DNA of 64,000 nt, taken from Methylobacterium sp. SyP6R. Its GTDB lineage: Bacteria; Pseudomonadota; Alphaproteobacteria; Rhizobiales; Beijerinckiaceae. Position 1 is the stretch's first letter. Each line of letters opens with the position of its first letter. The DNA lies in assembly GCF_019216885.1 (NCBI RefSeq), contig NZ_JAAQRC020000001.1, positions 3,206,501 to 3,270,500 on the forward strand, written 5' to 3'. A program made the translations under genes and the position numbers. The notes beneath the pieces are model-generated. The model was not told where the DNA came from and made no database searches. It saw nothing but the letters and a program-made list of their open reading frames with translations. This document shows, one piece after another, positions 26,235-35,925 of the stretch.

Positions 26235-26629
26235 GAGGCTTGAGCACTTGCTGCGATAAGTATGGAGAAATTTATTGCCAGAATATTTTATTGCATAAAG
26301 AAATATTTAAACGTAGCCTGGCGCACCGATTAGACGCGCCAGGCTACAAACTTGTTATTATATAAAAATTATAATATATTTTGACGACCGCGTAAGCTAA
26401 TGCATGCGACATTGTGATTCGCCTGCCATCAATAAATTTCCAGCGGACTGATTATTATGAATAGCAATTTATTTAATGTATATATCAAGCACTCAAAATT
26501 GAATATTATAGTTAACATAGATAATAAGGACATCCAAGCCAAGACCTACGCTCTGTAAATAAATTATATCCATTGATGCCATCCAAAATCTGAATTTAAC
26601 TAACGGACGAACTTATACGCTAACAAATT
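26235..26629. other. AT-rich island without genes
   Basis: About 395 bp of strikingly AT-rich sequence (long runs such as TTATTATATAAAAATTATAA) in a very GC-rich neighbourhood. No ORF of coding quality is seen. It holds a strong GC hairpin (26313-26347) and many TATA-like stretches. It may be a recently acquired fragment, a nucleoid-protein-binding segment, or a decayed element. Confidence 0.7.
26313..26347. terminator. 12-bp perfect hairpin inside the AT-rich island
   Basis: GTAGCCTGGCGC (26313-26324), 11-nt loop, GCGCCAGGCTAC (26336-26347), followed by AAACTTGTTATTATAT. It could terminate transcription from the HTH gene 80 bp upstream, though the downstream T content is mixed. Confidence 0.5.
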
Positions 26630-27850
26630 TCATGAGAGCGCTAGCGCCTTGATATCGAAGCCGGGATCCGCCGCCTGGTCGGGCATCGGGCTCCGTCCCG
26701 CCTGGAGCAGGCGGCGGGCGATCATGTGATCGGCCGGACGGTTGAGCGATTCGACCCCGGCGAGGCGCCCGCCCCGGTAGCAGAACACCGAGACGCCCCC
26801 TTGTTCGGGGTCGCCCCGGCGCACGGCGAGGTCGTGCGGCTGGCACAGGCCGGCGATCTGCAGCTTGAGCGGCCCCTGGTCGCTCCAGAACCACGGCACC
26901 GCCGTGAAGGCGGCGGGCCGGCCGGTGAGGCGCGTGGCGACGCAGCGGGCGCCGTCGACGGCGTTCTGAACCGATTCGATCCGCACCCGGGCGCCGTCGG
27001 CGTGGACTGAGGGGAAGCTGGCGCAGTCGCCGATCGCCGAGATCGCCGGATCCGCGGTCGCCAGCATCGCGTCGACGGCGATCCCGTTCTCGACCCTCAA
27101 GGCCGCCGCCTTCGCCAGATCGTCGTTGGGCAGCACGCCGATGCCGACGAGGACGAGATCTGCCGCGACCTCGCGCCCATCCGCCAGCGCCACCGCGCGG
27201 ACGCGGTCCGGCCCGACCAGCCCGGCAACCGCGCTGCCGAACAGGAAGCGCGTGCCGGACGCGACATGCGAGGCCTCGATCAGCGCCGCCATGGTGGACG
27301 AGACCGAGCGGCCGAGGGGACGGTCCAGCCCCTCGATCACCGTGATGGAAATCCCTTTCTGGGCGCAGATCGCCGCGAATTCGAGCCCGATGAACCCGGC
27401 TCCCACCACCGCGACCGCGCGAGCCCCGGCGAGCGCCGCCTTGAGGGCATCGGCCTCGGCAAGCGTGCGCAGCTGGTAGACGCCGGCCAGACCGGCGCCG
27501 GGCACCGGCAGCGGCCGGTTGCGCGAGCCGGTCGCGAGGACGAGGTGGTCGTAAGCGAGTGCCTCTCCGGAGGCGAGGCGCAGGCGTCGCGCCGCCCGGT
27601 CGATCGCGACCGCCCGCTCGCCCGCGCGCACGATCAGGCGGTGCTCGGCGAAATAGGCCTCTGGTCGCAAAGACAGGCCCGGCGCATCGGTCTTGCCGAG
27701 CATGTAGGCCTTCGACAGGGGCGGCCGACCGTAGGGCAGGCCCGGCTCCTCGCCGACGAGGGTCACCGGGCCGGCATAGCCGCTCTCCCGCAGGGAGGCC
27801 CCGAGCTGAAAGCCGGCCTGGCCGGCGCCGACCACCACGATTCCGTTCAT
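26630..27850 (-). CDS. FAD-dependent ferredoxin/rubredoxin reductase-like oxidoreductase
   Basis: A 406-residue flavoprotein: FAD-binding VVVGAGQAGFQLGASLRESG at the N-terminus, ATGSRNR, NAD-binding AVVGAGFIGLEFAAICAQKG (about 150-170), and the FAD-contacting AISAIGDCASF (about 275-285). C-terminal reductase domain with VPWFWSDQGPLKLQIAGL. This is the rhodocoxin/putidaredoxin reductase family that passes electrons from NAD(P)H to a ferredoxin serving a P450 or oxygenase; no partner is adjacent. Start at 27850, MNGIVVVGAGQAG. The next gene on the strand lies 200 bp upstream. Confidence 0.9.
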   Translation of the reverse strand: MNGIVVVGAGQAGFQLGASLRESGYAGPVTLVGEEPGLPYGRPPLSKAYMLGKTDAPGLSLRPEAYFAEHRLIVRAGERAVAIDRAARRLRLASGEALAYDHLVLATGSRNRPLPVPGAGLAGVYQLRTLAEADALKAALAGARAVAVVGAGFIGLEFAAICAQKGISITVIEGLDRPLGRSVSSTMAALIEASHVASGTRFLFGSAVAGLVGPDRVRAVALADGREVAADLVLVGIGVLPNDDLAKAAALRVENGIAVDAMLATADPAISAIGDCASFPSVHADGARVRIESVQNAVDGARCVATRLTGRPAAFTAVPWFWSDQGPLKLQIAGLCQPHDLAVRRGDPEQGGVSVFCYRGGRLAGVESLNRPADHMIARRLLQAGRSPMPDQAADPGFDIKALALS

Positions 27851-28051
27851 CGTCAGGACATACCCTGGAAGCCGCAGCGCCGTCGAGCTTGCGCGCCAGC
27901 GTTCCGCTTCATCCTGAACCGTCAGCGGTTCCGGATCCCGGGTTCCGCTCTCGCGGTCCCGGGATGACCCGGAGGGCTTCAATTCGGCCGGCTGATCCGA
28001 ACAGGTTCCCGGGGTGAGGTGGGAGCCCGAACCGCATCGCCCGGACCGTCC

Positions 28052-28846
28052 TCAATGCTCTTGCGCCGCCAGCACCGCCTCCGCCCGGATTTCCTCGGTG
28101 AGCTGCGCCTTCAGCCGCGAGAATTCGGGGCTGGTCTTCACCGTGTAGTGGCGCGGATGGCCGAGATCGACCGGGACATCGGCCTTGATCCGCCCGGGAC
28201 GGGCCGTCATCACGATCACCCGCGAAGCCATGAAGATCGCCTCCTCGATGTCGTGGGTGACGAAGATCACGGTCTTGCGCTCGCGCTCCCAGATGCCGAG
28301 CAGCAATTCCTGCATCAGCCCGCGGGTCTGGTTGTCGAGCGCCCCGAACGGCTCGTCGAGGAGCAGGATGGCGGGATCGTTGGCGAGCGCCCGGGCGATG
28401 GCGGTGCGCTGCTGCATGCCGCCGGAGAGCTGCTTGGGGTAATGCCCCTCGAAGCCGCGCAAGCCCACCTTGTCGATGTAGGACGCGACGATCTCGCGGC
28501 GCTGAGGCGCCGGCACGCCGCGCTCGCGCGGGCCGAAGCCGATATTCTCGGCCACGGTGAGCCACGGGAACAGGGTGTAGGACTGGAACACCATGCCCCG
28601 GTCGGGGCCGGGCCCGCGTACCTCGCGCCCTTCCACCAGGACGCGGCCGGCGCTCGGCCGGTCGAGCCCGGCGATGATGCGCAGCAGCGTCGACTTCCCG
28701 CACCCGGACGGGCCCAGGATGGTGATGAAGTCGTTCTTGGCGACCGTGAGATCGGTGGGCTTGAGGGCCTGGACGGGCTTGGCGCCGCGGATGCCGGGGA
28801 AGACCCGCGCCACGCCTTCGACCGCGACCTCGATAGAGTCCCGCAT
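28052..28846 (-). CDS. ABC transporter ATPase, nitrate/sulfonate/taurine type
   Basis: A 264-residue ATPase: Walker A GPSGCGKSTLLRIIAGL, Q-loop GMVFQSYTLFPWLTV, signature LSGGMQQRTAIARALA, Walker B ILLLDEPFGALD, H-loop VTHDIEEAIFM. The pattern is that of SsuB/TauB/NrtD proteins. The ATG at 28846 shares its last base region with the permease stop codon (overlap of one base), so the genes are coupled. Confidence 0.92.
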   Translation of the reverse strand: MRDSIEVAVEGVARVFPGIRGAKPVQALKPTDLTVAKNDFITILGPSGCGKSTLLRIIAGLDRPSAGRVLVEGREVRGPGPDRGMVFQSYTLFPWLTVAENIGFGPRERGVPAPQRREIVASYIDKVGLRGFEGHYPKQLSGGMQQRTAIARALANDPAILLLDEPFGALDNQTRGLMQELLLGIWERERKTVIFVTHDIEEAIFMASRVIVMTARPGRIKADVPVDLGHPRHYTVKTSPEFSRLKAQLTEEIRAEAVLAAQEH

Positions 28847-29628
28847 CAGGCGAGCTTCCAGGGAAACAGGAGCCGGTTGGCCGCCTTGAACAGGAAGTCC
28901 GAGACGAGGCCGATCAGCCCGATGACGATGATGCCGAAGATAATCTGCCCGGTGGCGAGCAGGGCCTGGCTCTCGATGATCATGTGGCCGATGCCGGACG
29001 AGGAGCCGATCAGCTCGGCGACGATGACGTAGGTCCAGGCCCAGCCGAGCACGAGGCGCAGGATCTCGGCGATCTCGGGGGCGGTGGCCGGCAGCAGCAC
29101 CCGGCGGATGATGCCGGCGTCACCCGCTCCCAGCGTGTAGGCCGCCTCGACGAGATCGCGCCGGACCTGGCCCACCGCGACCGCGATCATCAGGATCAGC
29201 TGGAACACCGAGCCGATGAAGATGACGAGCAGCTTCTGCGTCTCGCCGATGCCGGCCCACAGGATCAGGAGCGGCACGAAGGCCGAGGCCGGCAGGTAGC
29301 GGGCGAAGGACACGAACGGCTCGAAGAACGCCTCGACCGGCTTGTAGGCCCCCATCATCACGCCGAGCGGCACGGCGATCAGGGCGGCGAGCACGAAGCC
29401 CCCGAGCACCCGCCACACCGTGATGCCGATGTCGGACATAAAGTCGAACCGGGTGAGCAGCAGCCAGCCGTCCTGGACCATGGTGATCGGATCGGCCAGG
29501 AAGGTCTTCGGGACGAGCCCGCCCAGGGTCGCTGCGGCCCAGGCCGCCACGAACAGCACGAAGAAGCTGAGGCCCAGCAGAACCTTCGCCGGGCCGCCGA
29601 CCGGTTGCAGCGGGCGCAAGCCGGTCAC
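28846..29628 (-). CDS. ABC transporter permease, nitrate/sulfonate/taurine type
   Basis: A 260-residue BPD_transp_1 permease with about six transmembrane helices; the coupling loop reads EAAYTLGAGDAGIIRRVLLP, the EAA motif. Preceded by the binding-protein gene (4-bp overlap, 29625-29628) and followed directly by the ATPase. Confidence 0.92.
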   Translation of the reverse strand: MTGLRPLQPVGGPAKVLLGLSFFVLFVAAWAAATLGGLVPKTFLADPITMVQDGWLLLTRFDFMSDIGITVWRVLGGFVLAALIAVPLGVMMGAYKPVEAFFEPFVSFARYLPASAFVPLLILWAGIGETQKLLVIFIGSVFQLILMIAVAVGQVRRDLVEAAYTLGAGDAGIIRRVLLPATAPEIAEILRLVLGWAWTYVIVAELIGSSSGIGHMIIESQALLATGQIIFGIIVIGLIGLVSDFLFKAANRLLFPWKLA

Positions 29629-30566
29629 TGCACGAAGCGCGGGTCGGCGAGGGCGGCGATGTCCGGCTTCTGCCGGATCACGCCGATCTCGAGCAGCAGG
29701 TCGGCCGCCTGCTCGGAGAACTTCTGGTGCTCGCCGCCGAAGAACGCCTTGTTGGCGGCCCGGTCCTGCCAGCGCAGGAACTGGGCCGACTTGCCGAAGG
29801 CCTCAGCCGTTTGCTTCACGTCGGCGCCCATGATCTCGTAGGACTTTTGCGGGTCCTTGGCGATCATGTCGAGCGCCTCGAAGTAGCTGTCGGCGAGCGC
29901 CTTGGCGGCCTTCGGGTTCTGGTCGAGGAATTCGGGCGTGCAGCCGAAGGTGTCCATCACCATCGGGTAGTCGAGGGTGGTGGCGATGATCTTGCCGGCC
30001 TGCGGCGCGGCGCGCACCGACGACAGATAGGGCTCGTAGGTCATCGCGGCGTCGTTCTGGCCGGCGATGAAGGCCTGCGCCGCCGGGCCCGGCTCCAGGT
30101 TGACGACCTTCACGTCCTTCAGCGACAGGCCGTTGGCCTTGAGGATCCAGGCGAGCCCGAAATACGGCGCGGTGCCGGGCACGGATGCCGCCACCGTCTT
30201 GCCCTTCAGGTCCCTGATCGACGAGACGTCGTTGCGCACGGCCAGCCCATCGGCGCCGTAGGACTTGTCGAGCTGGAAGATCTGCTTCGTCGGCACGCCG
30301 TTGGCGTTCCACGCCACCCAGGTCTCGACCGTGGTGGCAGCGCATTGCACGTCGCCAGAGCGGATCGCGAGGTGGCGACTCGCCTGCGGGATCTTCTTGA
30401 GCGAAACGTCGAGGCCGTTCTTCTTGAAGATGCCGGCTTCCTTGGCGAGCGTCAGGGGGGCGAAGCCGGTCCAGCCGGACAGGCCGACGGTCGCCTTGGT
30501 CTCCTGCGCGGCGGCCTGACCGGCCAGCGCGGCCGCGACCACCAAACCTGCGGCAACCGCCTTCAT
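29625..30566 (-). CDS. ABC transporter substrate-binding protein (SsuA/NMT1-like)
   Basis: A 313-residue periplasmic protein with signal peptide MKAVAAGLVVAAALAGQAAA and a type II binding fold (VGLSGWTGFAPLTLAKEAGI, AASVPGTAPYFGLAWILKAN, NDAAMTYEPYLSSV). GGAGGG lies 5 nt upstream of the ATG at 30566. The operon binding protein - permease - ATPase is complete. The ligand may be a sulfonate, taurine, nitrate-like anion or pyrimidine precursor; sequence does not decide. Confidence 0.9.
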   Translation of the reverse strand: MKAVAAGLVVAAALAGQAAAQETKATVGLSGWTGFAPLTLAKEAGIFKKNGLDVSLKKIPQASRHLAIRSGDVQCAATTVETWVAWNANGVPTKQIFQLDKSYGADGLAVRNDVSSIRDLKGKTVAASVPGTAPYFGLAWILKANGLSLKDVKVVNLEPGPAAQAFIAGQNDAAMTYEPYLSSVRAAPQAGKIIATTLDYPMVMDTFGCTPEFLDQNPKAAKALADSYFEALDMIAKDPQKSYEIMGADVKQTAEAFGKSAQFLRWQDRAANKAFFGGEHQKFSEQAADLLLEIGVIRQKPDIAALADPRFVQ

Positions 30567-30779
30567 CGTTCCCTCCCGCCGAGCGCACCCGCCAAGCCGA
30601 TCAGCCAAGCCGACCAGCCAAGCCTCGCCTGTCGTACCGTCGGCGCAGCATTGTGTATAGACATAAGAACGGGCAGCCTGCCCGCCGATCCGGCGCAATC
30701 CCCTGTTTGACGGACACTGCACCCGAACGGCCCGGCGCGCGTTGTCGGAGCTGACGCAAGTGTCGCGAGGAGCAGTCGA

Positions 30780-31811
30780 ATGAGCGGAACAACGCGCCCC
30801 ACCGTGGTGGTGACCGGCGGCAGCGCCGGGGTCGGGCGCGCGGTCGCGGTCGCCTTCGGGCGCCGGGGCTGGAATGTCGGCATCGTGGCCCGGGGCCGGG
30901 CGGGCATCGCCGCCGCGGTCGACGAGGTGCGGGCGGTCGGGGGCCGGGCGCTGGGCTACCGGGCCGACGTCGCCGATCCGCGGGCGGTCGACAGGGCGGC
31001 GGATGCGTTCGCCGAGGAGTTCGGCGGCATCGACGTCTGGGTCAACAACGCCATGGTGACGGTCTATGCCGAGGTCGCGCAGATGAGCCCGGACGAGTTC
31101 CGGCGCGTCACCGAGGTCACCTATCTCGGCCAGGTCCACGGCACGCTGGCGGCCCTGCGCCACATGCAGGCATCGGATCGCGGCACCATCGTGCATGTCG
31201 GCTCGGCTTTGGCTTACCGGTCGATCCCGCTGCAATCGGCCTATTGCGCCGCCAAGTCGGCGGTGCGCGGCTTCGTCGACAGCCTGCGCACCGAGTTGCT
31301 GCATCACCGCAGCGGTATCCGCCTCACCATGGTGCAGCTACCGGCGGTGAACACGCCGCAATTCGACTGGGCCCGCTCGCGCCTGCCGCGCCGCCTCCAG
31401 CCGGTGCCGCCGATCTTCCAGCCCGAGGCGATCGCCGAGGAGATCGTGCGCGCCGCCCACGACGCGCCGCGCGAGCTCTGGATCGGCACCCCGTCCTGGC
31501 TCGCGATCCTGGGCGCGCAAGCCGCCCCGGCTTTCAGCGACCATTACCTCGCCCGGCACGGCTATCGGGGCGAGATGACCGACGAGCCGGCCGCGCCCGG
31601 GCGGCCCGACAACCTGTACGACCCGGTCGATGCCCACCACGATCACGGCGCCCATGGCCGGTTCGATGGGCAAGCCAAGGGCAGCGTCGTCGCGGCGGAT
31701 CCGATGTGGCTGCATATCGGGATGATCGCGGCGGCGGGGCTGGTTGGTGGAGCGGCGCTTGCCGCGGCGCGGCGGAGCGGGCGGGGGGAGATTCGTCTCG
31801 CTGGTGGCTGA
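30780..31811 (+). CDS. SDR family oxidoreductase with C-terminal membrane anchor
   Basis: A 343-residue short-chain dehydrogenase: cofactor loop VVTGGSAGVGRAVAVAFGRR, NNAMVTV, catalytic Ser in HVGSALAYRS and YxxxK in YCAAKSAVRG. The C-terminal 80 residues extend beyond the usual fold and include a His-rich stretch (AHHDHGAHGR) and a transmembrane helix (about 310-330). Substrate unknown. It is divergent from the ABC operon, 213 bp apart. Confidence 0.88.
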   Translation: MSGTTRPTVVVTGGSAGVGRAVAVAFGRRGWNVGIVARGRAGIAAAVDEVRAVGGRALGYRADVADPRAVDRAADAFAEEFGGIDVWVNNAMVTVYAEVAQMSPDEFRRVTEVTYLGQVHGTLAALRHMQASDRGTIVHVGSALAYRSIPLQSAYCAAKSAVRGFVDSLRTELLHHRSGIRLTMVQLPAVNTPQFDWARSRLPRRLQPVPPIFQPEAIAEEIVRAAHDAPRELWIGTPSWLAILGAQAAPAFSDHYLARHGYRGEMTDEPAAPGRPDNLYDPVDAHHDHGAHGRFDGQAKGSVVAADPMWLHIGMIAAAGLVGGAALAAARRSGRGEIRLAGG

Positions 31812-32016
31812 TGGGCGAGGGGCTCACCCGCCTTACGCACCGGCTTCTCCGGGACGGCGATCGGGACGAGCATGGCGCGGGTTTCCCCCTCCCCGCCCGC
31901 GGGGAGAGGCGAAGCCCGCGCCTTTTCTTAAGCCAGTCAGGCGGGAGCCGCGCGTGACAAAGGCAAGGTCAGGCACGGGCGCGCGACATCACGCCCTCCA
32001 CGCCGGAAAATCCGAC

Positions 32017-33291
32017 CTACACCACCCGCAACAACACGTGCTTCTTGCGCCCGAAGGACAGCTTCACCACGCCCTCCGGCGTCACGTCGCTCGCGCCGAT
32101 CACCGCGCGCTCGTCGGTGACGGGCGTATCGTTGATCTTGAGGCCGCCGCTCTTCACCTGCCGGCGCGCTTCGCTGGTCGAGGGCACCAGGCCGGCATGG
32201 TCCGGCCCGAAAGCCGAGAGCACGCCGAGCCCGGCTTCGATGACCGCACGCGATACCTCGACGGTCGGCAGGCTCTGGGCGAGCGCGCCCTCCTCGAAGG
32301 TGCGCCGCGCCGTCTCGGCAGCACTCTCCGCCGCCTCGCGGCCGTGCAGCAGGGCGGTCGCCTCGGTGGCGAGCACCTTCTTGGCCTCGTTGATCTCCTG
32401 GCCCCCGAGCTCTTCGAGCCGGGCGACCTCGTCGAGCGGCATCAGGGTGAACAGGCGCAGGAAGCGGCCGACATCGGCATCCTCGGTGTTGCGCCAGAAC
32501 TGCCAGTACTCGTACGGGCTCAGCATGTCCGGGTTGAGCCAGACCGCGCCGGAGGCCGTCTTGCCCATCTTGGCGCCGGACGCGGTCGTCATCAGCGGGC
32601 AGGTCAGGGCGTGGAGCTGCGGCGTGCCGAGGCGCCGGCCGAGATCGATGCCGGTGACGATGTTGCCCCACTGGTCCGAGCCGCCCATCTGCAGCGTCAC
32701 GCCGTAGCGGCGGTTCAGCTCGGCGAAGTCGTAGGCCTGCAGGATCATGTAGTTGAATTCCAGGAACGACAGTTCCTGGTCGCGCTCCAGCCGCAGCCGC
32801 ACGCTGTCCATCGACAGCATCCGGTTGACCGAGAAGTGCCGGCCGATGTCGCGCAGCATCTCGATGTAGTTGAGCGTCGTCAACCACTCGGCGTTGTCGG
32901 CCATCAGCGCGGCGTTCGGGCCGGCGCCGAAATCGAGGAAGCGCGAGAAGGTCTTGCCGATCTCGGTCTTGTTGGCCTCGATCTGGTCCAGCGTCAGGAT
33001 CTTGCGGGTCTCGTCGCGGCCCGACGGGTCGCCGACGCGCGTCGTGCCGCCGCCCATCAGCGCCACCGGCTTGCCGCCGGTCGCCTGGAGCCAGTGCAGC
33101 ATCATGATCGAGAGCAGGTGGCCGATATGCAGCGACGGCGCCGTGCAGTCGTAGCCGACATAGGCCGTCAGCCGGCCCTCGCGGGCGGCCTCGTCCACGC
33201 CCGCGAAATCGGAGCATTGATGGACGTAGCCGCGCTCGATGAGGACGCGGAGGAAGTCGGAACGCGGCGCGAAGTCGGTGGGCGCGGCCAT
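32017..33291 (-). CDS. tyrS: Tyrosyl-tRNA synthetase
   Basis: A 424-residue class I aminoacyl-tRNA synthetase charging tRNA-Tyr. The HIGH motif is HIGHLLSI, the KMSKS equivalent is AKMGKT, and tyrosine-binding residues appear in [15 protein letters not shown] and [21 protein letters not shown]-terminal S4 RNA-binding domain ([20 protein letters not shown]) completes the protein. Divergent from anmK with 129 bp between. Confidence 0.96.
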   Translation of the reverse strand: MAAPTDFAPRSDFLRVLIERGYVHQCSDFAGVDEAAREGRLTAYVGYDCTAPSLHIGHLLSIMMLHWLQATGGKPVALMGGGTTRVGDPSGRDETRKILTLDQIEANKTEIGKTFSRFLDFGAGPNAALMADNAEWLTTLNYIEMLRDIGRHFSVNRMLSMDSVRLRLERDQELSFLEFNYMILQAYDFAELNRRYGVTLQMGGSDQWGNIVTGIDLGRRLGTPQLHALTCPLMTTASGAKMGKTASGAVWLNPDMLSPYEYWQFWRNTEDADVGRFLRLFTLMPLDEVARLEELGGQEINEAKKVLATEATALLHGREAAESAAETARRTFEEGALAQSLPTVEVSRAVIEAGLGVLSAFGPDHAGLVPSTSEARRQVKSGGLKINDTPVTDERAVIGASDVTPEGVVKLSFGRKKHVLLRVV

Positions 33292-33420
33292 GGAACTCTC
33301 GATCGGTCTCGTGAAGGGCGGCGGCCGCGACAGCGCGGTGCCGCCATGCTAGCTCCGTCGGAAGCGGAACGGGTCGGTGCATAGCAGTGCCTGCCCCGAA
33401 AGGCACGGGGGCGATTCGGG

Positions 33421-34560
33421 ATGACGATGCGGCGCGCGATCGGGCTGATGAGCGGCACCTCCCTCGACGGCGTCGATGTCGCGTCGATCGAGACCGACGG
33501 CGAGACGATCCGGGTCGAGCGCAGCCCCAACGGCTATCTCGAGCCGCTCGGCCCCACCGGCTACCGCGCCTATTCCGACGACGACCGGGCGCTGCTGCGC
33601 CAGGCTCTCGTCGATTCCGAGGCCGTGACCGAGCGCAGCGAGCGCCCGGGCTGCTTGAGGGAGGCCGAGGATCTGGTGACCCGCCTCCATGCCGAGGCGG
33701 TCGAGAATTTCCTCGCCGAGAACGGCCTGACCGCTGCCGACATCGACGTGATCGGCTTCCACGGCCAGACCGTGGTGCATCGGCCCGACCAGAAGATGAG
33801 CGTGCAGATCGGCGACGGGCAAGCGCTCAGCCGTCGGCTGGGCATCAAGGTGGTGTCGGATCTGCGCCACGCCGATATCGAGGCGGGCGGGCAGGGGGCG
33901 CCGCTGGTGCCGGTGTTCCACCGGGCGCTGGCCCAGGCCTCGGGCTTCACCGACAGCCTCGGCATCCTCAACATCGGGGGCGTGGCCAATGCGACGCTGA
34001 TCGCCCGCGACGGCCGGATCCTCGCCTTCGATACCGGGCCCGGCAACGCGCTGATCGACGACTGGATGCGCGAGCGCACCGGCCACGCGCTCGACGACAA
34101 CGGCCGCACCGCCGCCCGCGGGCGGCCCGACGAGCCGCTGCTGGCCTGGCTGCTGATCCACCCGTTCTTCTCGCGCAAGCCGCCGAAGTCGCTCGATCGC
34201 AACTGGTTCTCGCACAAGCTCGCCGGCCAGCTCTCGACCGAGGACGGCGCCGCGACGCTCACCGCCTTCACCGCCCGGGCGGTCGCCCGCGCCCTCGACC
34301 ACGCCGTCGAGGCGCCGACTCGCTGGATCGTCGCCGGCGGCGGCGCCCGCAACGGAGAGCTGCTGCGCCAGCTCAATTACCACCTGCGCGCCGAGATCAC
34401 GACGGCGGATGCGATCGGCTGGTCCTCCGCCTTCCTGGAGGCCCAGGCCTTCGCCTATCTGGCGGTGCGCTCGGTGGAGGGCCTACCGATCACCTTCCCG
34501 TCGACCACCGGGGTGAGCCAGGCGATCAGCGGCGGCGTTCTGGCGCGGCCGGAGGAGTGA
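33421..34560 (+). CDS. anmK: 1,6-Anhydro-N-acetylmuramate kinase
   Basis: A 379-residue kinase that converts anhydroMurNAc plus ATP to MurNAc-6-phosphate during peptidoglycan recycling. It has the start RAIGLMSGTSLDGVDVA, IGFHGQTVVHRP, NIGGVANATLI, and FDTGPGNALIDDWM, all AnmK landmarks, and VAGGGARNGELL near the C-terminus. Divergent from tyrS, an arrangement common in Rhizobiales. Confidence 0.95.
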   Translation: MTMRRAIGLMSGTSLDGVDVASIETDGETIRVERSPNGYLEPLGPTGYRAYSDDDRALLRQALVDSEAVTERSERPGCLREAEDLVTRLHAEAVENFLAENGLTAADIDVIGFHGQTVVHRPDQKMSVQIGDGQALSRRLGIKVVSDLRHADIEAGGQGAPLVPVFHRALAQASGFTDSLGILNIGGVANATLIARDGRILAFDTGPGNALIDDWMRERTGHALDDNGRTAARGRPDEPLLAWLLIHPFFSRKPPKSLDRNWFSHKLAGQLSTEDGAATLTAFTARAVARALDHAVEAPTRWIVAGGGARNGELLRQLNYHLRAEITTADAIGWSSAFLEAQAFAYLAVRSVEGLPITFPSTTGVSQAISGGVLARPEE

Positions 34561-34723
34561 CCCCCGCAGCGCCGCTCGGCGCTGAGGCAAGCCCGAATGG
34601 GCGCCGGCGTTCATGCGCCGGACGCCCTGCCGGCGGCAAGGCACCAGGGATGCCGGCCGGAAAGGCCGGTGCGGCACCGCAGGGCGTTGCACGCGACCCG
34701 CTCCCGCCGCTAAGCGGGCGCGC

Positions 34724-35833
34724 ATGAGCAGCACCTCGACCCTCAGCCTCGCCCCCGCCACGGCGCCCGTCGCCGCCGCGCCCCGGTCCCGCCGCGCCGT
34801 GCGGACCTGGCTCTTCGTCATGGCCGCCCTGGTGGTGGCGATGGTGGCGGTCGGCGGCGCGACCCGGCTGACCGGCTCCGGCCTGTCGATCACCGAGTGG
34901 AAGCCGGTCACCGGCGCGATCCCGCCGCTCTCAGGGCAAGCCTGGGCCGAGGAATTCGCCAAGTACCAGGCAACGCCGCAATACACGCTGCTCAACCAGG
35001 GCATGACCCTGTCCGAGTTCCAGTTCATCTACGGCTGGGAATGGGGCCACCGGCTCCTCGGACGGCTCATCGGCTTCGCGTTCTTCCTGCCGCTCGTGTT
35101 CTTCTGGTGGCGCGGCCAGCTCGACCGGCGCCTCGGTCTCAGTCTTCTCGGCCTCGGCGTGCTCGGGGGGCTCCAAGGCGCGGTGGGCTGGATCATGGTG
35201 GCGTCGGGCCTCCAGCCGGGCATGACCGCGGTGGCGCCGGTCAAGCTCGCCCTGCACCTGACACTGGCGAGCGCGATCTATGCCGGTCTCGTCTGGCTCG
35301 CCGCCGGGCTCGACCGCAGGCGCGACGCGGTCGTGCCGGCGCGGCTCGCGCGGACGGCGCTGGCCCTGATGGCCCTGGTGCTGGTGCAGATCGCGCTCGG
35401 CGGCCTCGTCGCGGGCTCCAAGGCGGGGCTGACCTACAACACCTGGCCGCTGATGGATGGCAGCCTCGTCCCCACGGGACTGTTCTCCGGCACGCCCTGG
35501 ATCGAGAACTTCGTCGACAACGTCACCCTGGTGCAGTTCAACCACCGGCTGACCGCCTACGCGCTCCTGATCCTTGCCGTTCTCCATGCCGTCGACGCGC
35601 GGCGCAGGGCGCCCGGCACCGGCGCGGCACGGCGCGCCACGGCCCTCGCCGGCCTCGTCGCCGCGCAGGCGAGCCTCGGCATCGTCACCCTGCTCCTGGT
35701 GGTGCCGCTCTGGGCGGGCCTTGCCCACCAGGTCGCCGCCATGCTGGTTCTCGGCATGGCGAGCGCCCATGCCCGGCTCTGCCGGATGCCCAAGGAGGAC
35801 CGCGCGCCTGCGGCGGCGCTGCGGGCGGCCTGA
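34724..35833 (+). CDS. ctaA: Heme A synthase, COX15/CtaA family
   Basis: A 369-residue inner-membrane protein with eight hydrophobic helices that oxidises heme O to heme A for cytochrome oxidase. Landmarks: GGATRLTGSGLSITEWKPVT, the heme ligands in YGWEWGHRLLGR, KLALHLTLA, QFNHRLTAY and GLAHQVAAM. The start at 34724 (MSSTSTLSLAP) gives the family length; the frame extends to 34613 with Arg-rich sequence that is not typical. Confidence 0.94.
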   Translation: MSSTSTLSLAPATAPVAAAPRSRRAVRTWLFVMAALVVAMVAVGGATRLTGSGLSITEWKPVTGAIPPLSGQAWAEEFAKYQATPQYTLLNQGMTLSEFQFIYGWEWGHRLLGRLIGFAFFLPLVFFWWRGQLDRRLGLSLLGLGVLGGLQGAVGWIMVASGLQPGMTAVAPVKLALHLTLASAIYAGLVWLAAGLDRRRDAVVPARLARTALALMALVLVQIALGGLVAGSKAGLTYNTWPLMDGSLVPTGLFSGTPWIENFVDNVTLVQFNHRLTAYALLILAVLHAVDARRRAPGTGAARRATALAGLVAAQASLGIVTLLLVVPLWAGLAHQVAAMLVLGMASAHARLCRMPKEDRAPAAALRAA

Positions 35834-35925
35834 GTGTCGCGGGAACGTTCGTCCCACGTTCATGCTTGCGCTTTAACCTCGACCGATCGGGAGGCCGTCT
35901 CCCGTCGTCGAGGAGCGGAGGCCCG

